Counted from the first letter of the stretch, positions 35,609 to 44,539 are shown. The stretch: DNA of 57,419 bases from Erysipelotrichaceae bacterium (GCA_024684175.1 JAIKXJ010000025.1:1-57419), one strand, 5' to 3'. The notes: generated from the letters alone by a model not told the origin. Translations and numbers: made by a program.

Positions 35609-38605
35609 ATGAAAGAAGAAAAAGTATTAAATGATGCGCAAGAGCGCTCGATAAATGAGGTCAAAAGAAGAGCCCGCCGGCACCAGGAAAAACGTGAGTA
35701 TTTCAAGCCGGAACCGCGTTCCGTCCATATTGCCGGAAATGCGGACGAAAGCTCTTTGAAAGCAAAAGAAACGATCGGTGCACAGTCTCAGCCGAAGCAT
35801 TCCAAAAAGGATCCCGATCCCTTGAAAAAAAGCTTTGACAAGACAAAAGCCGCCATCGCTTCCGCCCTGGCCGGTCTGAAGACAAAGAAAGTGAAAGCGG
35901 AAAGACCGCGCAGGGAAAAGGCAGCCAAAGAAGAGAAGATCAGAAAGAGTGAAACGGTGAAAGAAAACGAGAAGATCACGAAAACGAAAGAAGAAAAAGC
36001 TGTCAGAAAGACAAGGACCAAAAAGGTCAGACAGAAGCGTCCGAAAGGAAAACTCGTCACTTTCATCTTCGCGATACTGACCTGTATCGTCCTGTTCCTG
36101 GGGATCTGCGGTGTCATCGGTGCCGGCTTCTTTGCATATAAGCTCTGCGAAGGAAAACCGGAACTCAAAGTCACCGACCTGGTCTCGCCGGATTCCTCGA
36201 CGATCTACGATTCCGATGACAACAAGATCATGGAACTGGGCATGTATTTAAGAGAGAACATCGATTATGAGCGCATGCCGAATTGTCTGATCGATGCCTT
36301 CCTTTCCATCGAAGACTCCCGTTTCTTCGAACATCCGGGCTTCGATATCCCGCGATTCACCAAGGCGATCCTGGCCAACATCCGTACCCGGGACTTCTCG
36401 CAAGGCGGATCGACCATCACGATGCAACTGATAAAGAACTCCTACTTCTCGATCGATGACGACGAAAATTCGACGATTGCCGCCCGTGAAGGCATGTCCG
36501 GTATCAAACGTAAGATGCAAGAGATCGTCCTGTCCCTTGAACTGGAACTGATGACGGATACCAGAAAACAGGACATCATCGCGATGTACATCAACAAAGT
36601 CAATTACGGAAACAATATCCGCGGCGTCGAGAAAGCTGCCCAGTACTATTTCGGCAAATCGGCACAGAACCTCAACTTGTCCGAATCTGCCTTCCTGGCC
36701 GGACTGATCAACGCGCCGAACGACTATAATCCGTACAACGAGATGCACAAATTCGATAACTATTACCTCGATCCGGAGATGGACTATCTGCAGAACGCCT
36801 ATGACCGCCGTGCGGAAGTTCTGGACCTGATGGTGATGCACGGCTATATCTCACAAAAGGAAGCGGACTTGGCCAATTCGATCCGTATCGAAGACCTCCT
36901 GTCCGGTGTCTCCGACAATTTCCAGGAAGTCAACGAAAAATACCAGGCCTATATCGACGCCGTCATCGACGAAGTCGAAGAAGTGACCGGCGAATCGCCC
37001 TACACCGTCGGCATGGAGATCCATACCAACATGAATGCCTACATGCAGGAGTACATCTACGACATGCAGAACGAGGCAGACTATGTCGGCATCGAATTCC
37101 CGAACGAACAGTGCCAGTCGGCGATCGTCGTCCTGGATAACCAGATCGGTGCGATCGAAGCCTTAGGCGCCGGCCGCGGCGAGACCGACAAGGCAAGACA
37201 GTTCAACCGCGCAACGAAGGCCTACCTCAATCCGGGTTCTTCGATCAAACCGGTCATCGACTACGCCTTATGTATCGACCAGCTGGGCTATGCGACCTCG
37301 CATACCTTCACTGATATGCCGTATTACCTCTACGGAGGAAACGTATTGATCTCCAATTATGACCACGCCTACTATGGGGACATGCTGATGACGGAAGCGC
37401 TGGGCCGTTCGCAAAACACGCCGGCCGTTCAGGCTCTGGCAGCTGTCGTTGATGAAAAAGGCGAAGAATTCGTCGTCGATTATCTCAATTCGATCGGCTT
37501 CAAGTTTGATTATGCCGATTTCGACCTGCAGTTCGCGATCGGCGGCAACCGCTGTCTGGTAACGCCGCTGCAATTGGCCGGTGCACATGCCATGTTCATG
37601 AACGGCGGACGCTACATCGCTCCTCACACCATCAACTATATCGTCTATAACGACGGAAGAGATGACTTCATCGCCGACACGAAAGGCGCGCAGAGGATCT
37701 CCGATGCGACAGCCTGGATGGTCGCTTACCTCGAAGAATACAACATGTCAGGCAGCTACTCTTCCCTGATGTGGTATTGCAAGAGATATCTCGATTATCC
37801 GCTCTACGGCAAGACCGGTACGACCGACTGGGCAGATGCCGGGTTGGACTACGGCATCCCGCAGGGTGCGACGAAAGACAGCTGGCTGGTCATGCAGACC
37901 AACAAGTACACGATCTCCTGCTGGACGGGTTACGATCAGCTGGAAAAAGGTGCCTACTTCACTTCCGGTGAATATCAGGAAAACACCAAGTCCAAGATCG
38001 TCACCAAGATCCTGAGCGAATTGGAAGAGCACCATTTGGGCGACTACGATCCATACAGACCGCTGGAAATGCCGGATTCCGTCACGGAATTCACCCATGT
38101 CAGAGGTGCCTATCCTTACGCTTACTCCAACGGCGAATACGGAACGATCAAAGGCTACATCGCTGCCAAGACGCTTGAGGAAAAACCTCTGGTCTCTGTC
38201 TCGGAAGCGATGGAAACGGCGAGAAACAACAAAAAATACATTTCCGGCGGCATCGCCAACCTCAACGGCGCATACGACGGATCTTCTGTCTGGGTGACCT
38301 TCGGTGTCGGCGGCGGCGAGAGCGGCTTCTGCGTCGGAGATGCCTGTGACTTGTCAACGACCAACGATTACGGTGAAACGACCTATGCTGCCGGCAGGAT
38401 CTGGTTCCCGCATTGGACATCCATCTACATGGGAGCGGCACTTCCGCCGTACTTCTATACGATCACGTCCGATACCGGCGAAGTCATCACCGGTGCAACG
38501 GAAGGAACAGATTTCTCAGAAAGCATCGGCGGCAGCCGGGTCAACGTCTGTGTCACCCCGTCGGGTTCGACCTCACAAGCCTGTATCGCAATTTCCGCAG
38601 GATGA
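35609..38605 (+). CDS. Class A penicillin-binding protein (transglycosylase/transpeptidase)
   Basis: 998 aa. Residues 1-148 are a very basic Lys/Arg/Glu-rich cytoplasmic tail, followed by one membrane helix (about 149-178). The GT51 domain has EDSRFFEHPGFDI and QGGSTITMQLIKN. The transpeptidase has SSIK (catalytic Ser about 544), SQN (about 601) and KTGT (about 735). A C-terminal extension of about 190 aa carries Gly/Ser-rich beta-type sequence. It polymerises and cross-links peptidoglycan outside the cell. The tail is longer than in B. subtilis PBP1 and could bind division partners. Lone gene with its own terminator. Confidence 0.95.
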   Translation: MKEEKVLNDAQERSINEVKRRARRHQEKREYFKPEPRSVHIAGNADESSLKAKETIGAQSQPKHSKKDPDPLKKSFDKTKAAIASALAGLKTKKVKAERPRREKAAKEEKIRKSETVKENEKITKTKEEKAVRKTRTKKVRQKRPKGKLVTFIFAILTCIVLFLGICGVIGAGFFAYKLCEGKPELKVTDLVSPDSSTIYDSDDNKIMELGMYLRENIDYERMPNCLIDAFLSIEDSRFFEHPGFDIPRFTKAILANIRTRDFSQGGSTITMQLIKNSYFSIDDDENSTIAAREGMSGIKRKMQEIVLSLELELMTDTRKQDIIAMYINKVNYGNNIRGVEKAAQYYFGKSAQNLNLSESAFLAGLINAPNDYNPYNEMHKFDNYYLDPEMDYLQNAYDRRAEVLDLMVMHGYISQKEADLANSIRIEDLLSGVSDNFQEVNEKYQAYIDAVIDEVEEVTGESPYTVGMEIHTNMNAYMQEYIYDMQNEADYVGIEFPNEQCQSAIVVLDNQIGAIEALGAGRGETDKARQFNRATKAYLNPGSSIKPVIDYALCIDQLGYATSHTFTDMPYYLYGGNVLISNYDHAYYGDMLMTEALGRSQNTPAVQALAAVVDEKGEEFVVDYLNSIGFKFDYADFDLQFAIGGNRCLVTPLQLAGAHAMFMNGGRYIAPHTINYIVYNDGRDDFIADTKGAQRISDATAWMVAYLEEYNMSGSYSSLMWYCKRYLDYPLYGKTGTTDWADAGLDYGIPQGATKDSWLVMQTNKYTISCWTGYDQLEKGAYFTSGEYQENTKSKIVTKILSELEEHHLGDYDPYRPLEMPDSVTEFTHVRGAYPYAYSNGEYGTIKGYIAAKTLEEKPLVSVSEAMETARNNKKYISGGIANLNGAYDGSSVWVTFGVGGGESGFCVGDACDLSTTNDYGETTYAAGRIWFPHWTSIYMGAALPPYFYTITSDTGEVITGATEGTDFSESIGGSRVNVCVTPSGSTSQACIAISAG

Positions 38606-38613
38606 TGACAACA

Positions 38614-38642
38614 AACCGGGAACATCGTTCCCGGTTTTCTTT
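38614..38642 (+). terminator. Terminator of the PBP gene
   Basis: AACCGGGAAC-ATC-GTTCCCGGTT followed by TTCTTTC. Confidence 0.88.
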
Positions 38643-38648
38643 CGGCCA

Positions 38649-38676
38649 AAAGAAAAAGTCAGATTGATCTGACTTT
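38649..38676 (-). terminator. Terminator of der
   Basis: AAAGTCAGAT-TG-ATCTGACTTT with TTCTTTT after it on the minus strand; back to back with the PBP terminator. Confidence 0.88.
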
Positions 38677-38684
38677 CGTTGTTT

Positions 38685-39995
38685 TTAATCGGCACGCTTT
38701 CTGGCGACGATGTTGATCGGTACGCCTTCAAATCCGAAGGCTTCCCGAAGCTTGTTTTCGATGTAACGCTCATACGAGAAATGCAAGAGTTCCGGATCGT
38801 TGCAGAACAGCACGATCGTGCATGGCGCACTGGAGACCTGCGATGCATAGTAGATCTTGAACTTTTTGCCGTTATGCGGTTTTGCCGGATTGGCCAGCTG
38901 GGCATCCAGGATGACTTCGTTCAAGACGGAAGTCTGGATCCGCTTGTTCAGGTTCTCATAGACCAGATCGATCAGCGGCAGCAAAGTATCGACACGTTTG
39001 GACTGCTTCGCCGAGACGAAAGCGATCGGTGCATAGTCGAGATAAACGAACTGTTTGCGGATCTCTTTTGTAATGTTGGACATCGTCTTGTCGTCCTTCT
39101 CTACGAGATCCCATTTGTTGTAGACGATGATGACGCCTTTTTTGGCTTCGTGTGCCAGACCGGCGACATGCTTATCCTGTTCGATGATCCCGGTGGACCC
39201 GTCAAGTAAGACTAATGCCACATCGCATCGTTCGATCGCCGCCTTGGCCCGCAAGACGGAATACTTTTCGACCGCCTCGTAGATCTTCCCTCTTTTGCGG
39301 ATCCCCGCCGTATCGATGACGACATAATTGCGTCCGTTGGCCTCGAAGACCGTATCGATCGCATCTCTGGTCGTACCTTCGATATCGGAAACGATGACTC
39401 TCTCCTGTTTCAGGAATGCATTGGCCAAAGAAGACTTGCCGACATTCGGACGTCCGATCAAAGCGAAACGCACCATGCCTTCATATTCTTCCATGCTCTT
39501 TTCCGGCATGAGCTCGACGACCTTGTCGAGCAGATCGCCGATACCGATGCCATGGACTCCGGATACCGCGATCGGATCGCCGATACCCAGGGCATAGTAT
39601 TCGTAGATGTCCGCCAGTTTGGTGGAATCATCGATCTTGTTGACAGCCAGGATGACCGGCTTCTTTGAATTGCGCAGAAGCCTTGCGATGTATTCATCGT
39701 CCTCCGACATCCCGCTGCGGCCGTCGGTCAGGAAAATGATGACATCCGCCTCTTCGATGGCGATCTCGACTTGCGCGTTGATCTCCTTTTGGAAAGGCAC
39801 ATCTTCGATCTGTATGCCGCCCGTATCGATCAGACGGTACGTCTTGGACAGCCATGTGCAGTCCCCGTAGATGCGGTCTCTTGTCACGCCCGGTGTGTCT
39901 TCGACGATGGATACTCTTTGTTCCAGCATACGATTAAAAACTGTCGACTTACCGACATTGGGTCTACCAACGATTGCGACAGTTCCATCTATCAT
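38685..39995 (-). CDS. der: Ribosome-assembly GTPase Der (EngA)
   Basis: 436 aa. Two GTPase domains (GRPNVGKSTVF at residue 9 and GRPNVGKSSLA near 180, with NKID and NKWD), then a KH-like domain. Essential for 50S maturation. It follows cmk by 2 nt with an AGGAGA SD, a common Firmicute order (cmk-rpsA/ypfD-der), but here no rpsA-like gene is present between them. Confidence 0.98.
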   Translation of the reverse strand: MIDGTVAIVGRPNVGKSTVFNRMLEQRVSIVEDTPGVTRDRIYGDCTWLSKTYRLIDTGGIQIEDVPFQKEINAQVEIAIEEADVIIFLTDGRSGMSEDDEYIARLLRNSKKPVILAVNKIDDSTKLADIYEYYALGIGDPIAVSGVHGIGIGDLLDKVVELMPEKSMEEYEGMVRFALIGRPNVGKSSLANAFLKQERVIVSDIEGTTRDAIDTVFEANGRNYVVIDTAGIRKRGKIYEAVEKYSVLRAKAAIERCDVALVLLDGSTGIIEQDKHVAGLAHEAKKGVIIVYNKWDLVEKDDKTMSNITKEIRKQFVYLDYAPIAFVSAKQSKRVDTLLPLIDLVYENLNKRIQTSVLNEVILDAQLANPAKPHNGKKFKIYYASQVSSAPCTIVLFCNDPELLHFSYERYIENKLREAFGFEGVPINIVARKRAD

Positions 39996-39997
39996 AT

Positions 39998-40660
39998 TTA
40001 ATCTCCTGTTTTTTCTCTCACGATCTTCATGACTGCTTCGACGACTTCTTCGATGGTCATATCGGAAGTATCGATCTCGATCGCATCTTCCGCCTTGGTC
40101 AGCGGCGAATGTTCCCGGTGCATGTCTTGATAATCTCTTTTTTTGATATCCTCAAGGATCGTTTCATAGTCCGCGTCCAAGCCGTTTTCCTGATTCTGCA
40201 GCACTCTGCGCTTGGCTCTTGCTTCAGCGGAAGCGACCATATAGATCTTGACCGGAGCATCCTTCAGCACGACGGTGCCGATATCTCTTCCGTCAAGGAT
40301 ATAACCGCCGTCCTTGCAGATCTTCTGCTGCATCTTCACCAGAGCAGCCCGGCAGCCCTGAAGTTTCGAAACATCGGAAGCGCCCATCGAGATCTCGTCT
40401 GTCCGGATCGCTTTTGAGACGTCTTCTTTTTCCAGGATGACACTGCCGTCGGCAGGCATCTCAAGATCCATTTTCTCGATCATTGCGACGATCTTTTCTT
40501 CATCATCCAAAGCAATGCCTTCGCGGATCGCCTTCAAAGCAACGGCGCGGTACATGGCTCCGGTATCCAGATGCGTATAGCCGAGAATCTTGGACAGTTC
40601 ATCGGCGATCGTCGACTTTCCGGCTGCACTCGGACCGTCGATCGCTATATTGATCTTCAT
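39998..40660 (-). CDS. cmk: Cytidylate kinase
   Basis: 220 aa. IDGPSAAGKSTIADEL is the P-loop, DGRDIGTVVL the CMP-binding block and KRDYQDMHREHSPL the lid. It phosphorylates CMP and dCMP. Its ATG overlaps the stop of the upstream acidic protein gene (ATGA), so translation is coupled. Confidence 0.97.
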   Translation of the reverse strand: MKINIAIDGPSAAGKSTIADELSKILGYTHLDTGAMYRAVALKAIREGIALDDEEKIVAMIEKMDLEMPADGSVILEKEDVSKAIRTDEISMGASDVSKLQGCRAALVKMQQKICKDGGYILDGRDIGTVVLKDAPVKIYMVASAEARAKRRVLQNQENGLDADYETILEDIKKRDYQDMHREHSPLTKAEDAIEIDTSDMTIEEVVEAVMKIVREKTGD

Positions 40661-42318
40661 CAGATGACACCCTTCGTCTTTAAGATATAGAAGACGATCA
40701 GACCTAAGACAGCAACTAAAACGATGATCAAAACGATCAGGATGATGTTTAAGATCGTATTGGATCCGTCTTCTTCATCATCTTCGATCTCTTCTTCGTC
40801 ATCATCGGTCGCAACGACGAACGGGATCGTATTGGAGACTGTGTCTCTTGTCGGCTCAGCTTCCAGTTCCTTGAGATTCTTGATCTCAACGACTTCTTCT
40901 TCGTTTTCTTCCTGAAGCGTCTTAGCCAGGACCGGATGTTCTTCTTTGACCGGTTCTTCCTTTACGGGTTCTTCGACTTTGACAGGCTCCGGTTCTTTGA
41001 CCGGTTCAGGAATTTCGACCGGTTCGGGAACATTGACCGGTTCTTCTTTGATCGCATCGATCTCATCCATGATCTTGGCGATCTCCATGGAAACGGTATT
41101 GGAGAATTCTTCATCCTCCGCTTCCTCATTGACTTCAGGCTGAACTTCAGCGATCTCCTGCTTCACTTCTTCCTGTTCCGGATGCCGGATCTCGTTGACC
41201 ATGGCGTTGGTCAGCTGAGAGATCGTCAGATCGCCGTTCAGTGTATTGTACTGATCGACTTCTTCCATCATGCTGGTGAGGTAAGAATTGGTCTCTGCCT
41301 CATGTTCGGCGATATGATTGTCGACGAAATCTTCGATCGGTGTCCTCGGAAGCTCGACCGTTTCCTTCGCCGGTTCTTCTTCGATGACTTCGATGGACTG
41401 CGGTTCTTCGATCTCGGCGATATCTTCGATCAAAGCATCTTCCACTGCCGGAGCTTCTTCCAAAGCAGGCTCTTCGACCGGAGCTTCATAGACCGGCTCT
41501 TCCAGCTGTGCTTCGTAGTCTTCGCTGACAGGCTCTTCAACTGCCGTTACTTCTTCAACTGCCGGTGCCGGTTCTGTGACCGGTTCAGCAGCAGATACTT
41601 CCTGTTCCGCCTTTTCTTCCGCTTCTTTATAAAGCGCTTCGATCTCCGGAGACGGTCTGTAATAGCCCGGATAGCTGATTTCTTCAACTTCTTCCCTGGC
41701 ATGTTCATAAGTCGGGATATCGTCTTTGATCAGCGGTTCACTGCTGACAGGCTCCCTGCTGTGAGATTGTTCGTAGTTATCGATATAAGTCGCAAGATAC
41801 GGCGTCTCATCGATCAGAGGTTTGATATCGTCTTTGTTTTCTTCGATGACTGGTTCATCATTGACCGGTGCCTGGTCGATCGATGTATCGATGAGAGGTT
41901 TTTCTTCTGCCGTTGAAGCGATCGATACTTCTTCGACTTTCTCTTCTGTCGGAGCAGACTCAACGATCTCCTCTTTGGCATACATGGTCTCATTAGAAAA
42001 TTCCCGGATCTGCTGTTCCAGTTCCGAATTCTTGAAAGAATCAACCAGCGCTTCGATCGGTGTCTCTTCAAATTCCGTCCAGGTATATTTAGGGTCCGTT
42101 TCTTCTTTGACTTCCGGTACCGCTGCCGGTTCTTCGGCCGGCACTTCAAAAGCCGGTACAGGTTCTTCCGTTTTGTTCGACGGAGAAAGCAGCTCCGTGA
42201 TGGAGTTCAATCTATCTTCATAGTTGGAAAGATCCTTAGTCTGTAATGAGGACTCTTTGTCGTTTGCCAGAGAATCCCTCAATTCGGCAAACTTCTGTGT
42301 TCTTGTTAATCTAGGCAC
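40660..42318 (-). CDS. Acidic Glu/Pro-rich repeat protein with a C-terminal membrane anchor
   Basis: 552 aa, not recognised. A short charged N-terminus (PRLTRTQKFAELRDSLAN) precedes about 490 residues of low complexity, mainly Glu, Pro, Val, Ala and Ile, with repeats such as EPVKEPEPVKVEEPVKEE near residues 435-460. A very acidic patch (DDDEEEIEDDEEDG) leads to a single hydrophobic helix (about 525-548) and KTKGVI. No signal peptide is seen, so it is probably tail-anchored with the repeat region in the cytosol, although the positive-inside rule argues the other way. GTG start with GGAGG 7 nt upstream. Coupled to cmk-der. It may be a division or envelope scaffold. Confidence 0.8.
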   Translation of the reverse strand: MPRLTRTQKFAELRDSLANDKESSLQTKDLSNYEDRLNSITELLSPSNKTEEPVPAFEVPAEEPAAVPEVKEETDPKYTWTEFEETPIEALVDSFKNSELEQQIREFSNETMYAKEEIVESAPTEEKVEEVSIASTAEEKPLIDTSIDQAPVNDEPVIEENKDDIKPLIDETPYLATYIDNYEQSHSREPVSSEPLIKDDIPTYEHAREEVEEISYPGYYRPSPEIEALYKEAEEKAEQEVSAAEPVTEPAPAVEEVTAVEEPVSEDYEAQLEEPVYEAPVEEPALEEAPAVEDALIEDIAEIEEPQSIEVIEEEPAKETVELPRTPIEDFVDNHIAEHEAETNSYLTSMMEEVDQYNTLNGDLTISQLTNAMVNEIRHPEQEEVKQEIAEVQPEVNEEAEDEEFSNTVSMEIAKIMDEIDAIKEEPVNVPEPVEIPEPVKEPEPVKVEEPVKEEPVKEEHPVLAKTLQEENEEEVVEIKNLKELEAEPTRDTVSNTIPFVVATDDDEEEIEDDEEDGSNTILNIILIVLIIVLVAVLGLIVFYILKTKGVI

Positions 42319-42349
42319 ACTAAAACCTCCAAAATTTCAATACTCAAAA

Positions 42350-42388
42350 ATTATATCATAAGTGTTATCAAAGATAAACAGATAACAC
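42350..42388 (-). promoter_or_regulatory. Promoter and inverted repeat before the acidic protein gene
   Basis: TATAAT (42355-42350) with a weak TTTATC 17 bp upstream. The -35 lies between the arms of a perfect repeat, GTGTTATC-N11-GATAACAC (42362-42388). This is a good operator candidate for the acidic protein-cmk-der operon. Confidence 0.5.
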
Positions 42389-42403
42389 AGCTTCACATAA
42401 TGT

Positions 42404-42431
42404 AAAAAACGCTTTATTTACAGCGTTTTTT
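42404..42431 (-). terminator. Terminator of ribU
   Basis: AAAAAACGCT-N8-AGCGTTTTTT. The outer A/T pairs double as the U-tract, and one arm touches the ribU stop codon. Confidence 0.85.
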
Positions 42432-43024
42432 TACCTCTTCAACAACGGCGAGATGCGCTTGTACAAGATGATCGTCAGCACATCGACGATGGCAGCTTTG
42501 ATCAGATTGAACGGCAAGACACAGCAGAGAACGAAGCTGAATTTGTCATGGATGATCGGAAAAATCTCTGTGCCCATGGCAATGATCGCCTCCAGCGGCA
42601 TATGATACATGTTCACATACGCCGGTATGATGAATGCATAATTTCCGAAAGCCGCAAAGACGCTCATCAGCACAGATGCGACGATCAGAGCTTTCATGGC
42701 TCCCTTCCTCGTCTTGTCTGCCTGATAGATCAAAGAAGCGCTGACGCAGTAGACGGAAGAGAAGATGAATGCGGCCAGCTCACCGACGAATGCCGTCGAT
42801 GTCGGCTTCAGCAGGAGCTTGATCAGGATCTTGACGACCTGGATCAGCAGTGCCGGGACAGGACCCAGGGCAAAAGCGCCGATCAGACAGGGAAGATCCC
42901 CGAGATCGAGTTTATAAAAGCCCGGAGCGATCATGATCGGGAAATCGAACAACATGAGCACTGCTCCTAAAGCGCCTAAGATGGCGATCATCGTGATGTT
43001 TTTGACAGTCAATACTTTTTTCAA
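42431..43024 (-). CDS. ribU: Riboflavin ECF transporter S component
   Basis: About 197 aa with six membrane helices. ALGAVLMLFDFPIMIAPGFYKLDLGDLP is split by a helix break and holds the family's KLD/E block; YNAFI-like and LPFNLIKAAIVD segments also match RibU. With an energising EcfA-EcfA'-EcfT module (not here) it imports riboflavin. Longer frames read through the riboswitch, so the start must be close to it: I choose TTG at 43024, 10 nt after AGAGAGG. ATG 42991 would remove the first 11 residues. Confidence 0.9.
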   Translation of the reverse strand: MKKVLTVKNITMIAILGALGAVLMLFDFPIMIAPGFYKLDLGDLPCLIGAFALGPVPALLIQVVKILIKLLLKPTSTAFVGELAAFIFSSVYCVSASLIYQADKTRKGAMKALIVASVLMSVFAAFGNYAFIIPAYVNMYHMPLEAIIAMGTEIFPIIHDKFSFVLCCVLPFNLIKAAIVDVLTIILYKRISPLLKR

Positions 43025-43032
43025 AATAAAAA

Positions 43033-43140
43033 AACCTCTCTCATCCTGACTATACAGTCGCCGCCTGGATCCCACAGGCTCTGCTTTACGCTCGCGGGGT
43101 ATACCGCCGATCGAGGAATCTCACCTCGCCCTGATGTTTC
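43033..43140 (-). promoter_or_regulatory. FMN riboswitch (RFN element)
   Basis: On the minus strand the conserved RFN blocks appear in order: CAGGGCGAGGTGAGATTCC, GATCGGCGGTATACCCCGCG, a variable arm, CCAGGCGGCGACTGTATAGT and CAGGATGAGAGAGG. The last block closes P1 and contains the likely ribU SD. There is no room for a separate terminator, so FMN probably blocks translation. Confidence 0.93.
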
Positions 43141-43169
43141 TACAAGGAAATAATAGCACTCAAAAGGTG

Positions 43170-43175
43170 TAAAAT
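43170..43175 (+). promoter_or_regulatory. -10 box 8 nt before the sirtuin gene
   Basis: TAAAAT followed by AAAGCTGT and the ATG, with no SD. It lies back to back with the promoter region of the FMN riboswitch. Confidence 0.42.
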
Positions 43176-43183
43176 AAAGCTGT

Positions 43184-43897
43184 ATGATCAACAAACTGCA
43201 AGAGGCGCTCGATCGCGCGAACAAGATCGTTTTCTTCTCCGGAGCAGGCATGTCCACCGCCTCCGGCATCCCTGATTTCCGCTCGGCAACAGGCCTGTAT
43301 AAGAACGTCTATCGGGCGGAAGAAATGATATCCCATACCTTCTACGAATATAAGACGGAGGACTTTTTCGAATTTTACCGCGAAAAGATGCTTTACCCTG
43401 ACGCAAAGCCTAACTACGCCCATGAGTTCATCGCAAAACTTCAGGAAACGAAAGACGTCTCTGTCGTCACCCAGAACATCGACGGACTTCATCAGGCTGC
43501 CGGTTCCAAGAAGGTCTATGAACTGCATGGTTCCGTGCTTCGCAACTACTGCAGCCGCTGTCACAAATTCTTCGGTCTGGATTACATCATGAATACGACC
43601 GGTGTTCCCAAATGTGACCGCTGCGGAGCGACCGTCAAACCGGACGTCGTCCTTTATGAAGAAGGTCTCGATGAAGAAGTCATCACCGGTGCGATCCGGG
43701 CGATCGCCGCTGCCGATCTGCTTGTCGTCTGCGGGACTTCTCTGGTCGTCTATCCGGCTGCGAGCTTCATCCGCTACTTCCAGGGAGACACTCTGGCCAT
43801 CGTCAACCGCGATGCGACTTCCTATGACAGCAATTGCGATATCGTCATCCATGATGATCTGGTCAAAACATTCAAACAGTTAAAGATCCGGGACTAG
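43184..43897 (+). CDS. cobB: Sir2-family NAD-dependent protein deacylase
   Basis: 237 aa, complete sirtuin core. GAGMSTASGIPDFRS (NAD pocket), TQNIDGLHQAAG, ELHGS (catalytic His), a four-Cys zinc site (CSRC...CDRC) and GTSLVVYPAASF. It removes acyl groups from protein lysines and forms nicotinamide, which could tie to the NAD salvage operon at 9.5-13 kb. Lone gene with terminator. Confidence 0.95.
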   Translation: MINKLQEALDRANKIVFFSGAGMSTASGIPDFRSATGLYKNVYRAEEMISHTFYEYKTEDFFEFYREKMLYPDAKPNYAHEFIAKLQETKDVSVVTQNIDGLHQAAGSKKVYELHGSVLRNYCSRCHKFFGLDYIMNTTGVPKCDRCGATVKPDVVLYEEGLDEEVITGAIRAIAAADLLVVCGTSLVVYPAASFIRYFQGDTLAIVNRDATSYDSNCDIVIHDDLVKTFKQLKIRD

Positions 43898-43914
43898 CCC
43901 GGATCTGTTTTTTT
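43884..43914 (+). terminator. Terminator of the sirtuin gene
   Basis: AGATCCGGG-ACTAG-CCCGGATCT-G followed by seven T. The convergent flavoprotein stop codon (43913) lies in the T-run. Confidence 0.93.
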
Positions 43915-44539
43915 ATCGGATGAAATGTGTGGAATACTTCTTTTCGATCTCAGGTTCACTGAGATCGTTTTTCTTCGCCAGCTCGCGCATCTTGAGATAG
44001 TAAGCCATGTTGCGTCCCAGATTCCTTAGCGTCTGCATCGCTTCTTCATCCTTCAGTGCGTCTTCCCCGTTGAAGCCGTGCGGATCGTTCCAGTAGGTCG
44101 AGGTGATCACGGGCATTCCGGAGATCGAGAAGAACTTCTGTATCATGTCGTTTGCTGTGATGTTGCCTGCCCTTCTGGAAGCGGCGATCGAAGCGGCAGC
44201 CTTCATGTTCAATGTGTTCTTGCCAGGATAGGAATAGAAAAAGCGGTCAAGGAAGGACATCAGTGATCCGCTGGCTCCGGCATAGTAGACCGGAGAACCG
44301 ACCAGCAGGCTGTCGCAGTCTTTGAAGATCTCCTGCGCCTTGTTGACGATGTCTTTCTTGATACAGCCGTCTTTGTTCCGATGGCAGTAATTACATGCCA
44401 TGCAAGACGGGCAGTCTGCGGGCACTTCGACCCAGACGGTCTCGATACCTTCTTCTTTCAGTATCTTTTCGACTTCGCAAAGTCCCGTATATGTGGTCCC
44501 CTTCTTGTGCGGAGAACCGTTGACGATCATGACTCTCAT
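43913..44539 (-). CDS. Flavodoxin-fold NAD(P)H-dependent FMN reductase
   Basis: 208 aa. VNGSPHKKGTTYTGL is the FMN phosphate loop and VGSPVYYAGASGSLMSFLDR the isoalloxazine region. The insert CPSCMACNYCHRNKDGC (about residues 44-60) has five Cys and resembles the iron-sulfur-flavoprotein or disulfide-rich subgroup. It starts one base after glpK, so it is cotranscribed. Electron acceptor unknown. Confidence 0.87.
   Translation of the reverse strand: MRVMIVNGSPHKKGTTYTGLCEVEKILKEEGIETVWVEVPADCPSCMACNYCHRNKDGCIKKDIVNKAQEIFKDCDSLLVGSPVYYAGASGSLMSFLDRFFYSYPGKNTLNMKAAASIAASRRAGNITANDMIQKFFSISGMPVITSTYWNDPHGFNGEDALKDEEAMQTLRNLGRNMAYYLKMRELAKKNDLSEPEIEKKYSTHFIR

Noticed and set aside
40936..41916. 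326-codon plus-strand frame rich in Phe/Arg/Asp
   Set aside because: Antisense image of the Glu/Pro repeat gene, whose SD, coupling and membrane helix make it the real frame.
43160..43852. 230-codon minus-strand frame over the sirtuin gene
   Set aside because: The sirtuin frame has every catalytic and zinc motif; the opposite frame has none and runs into the ribU riboswitch.
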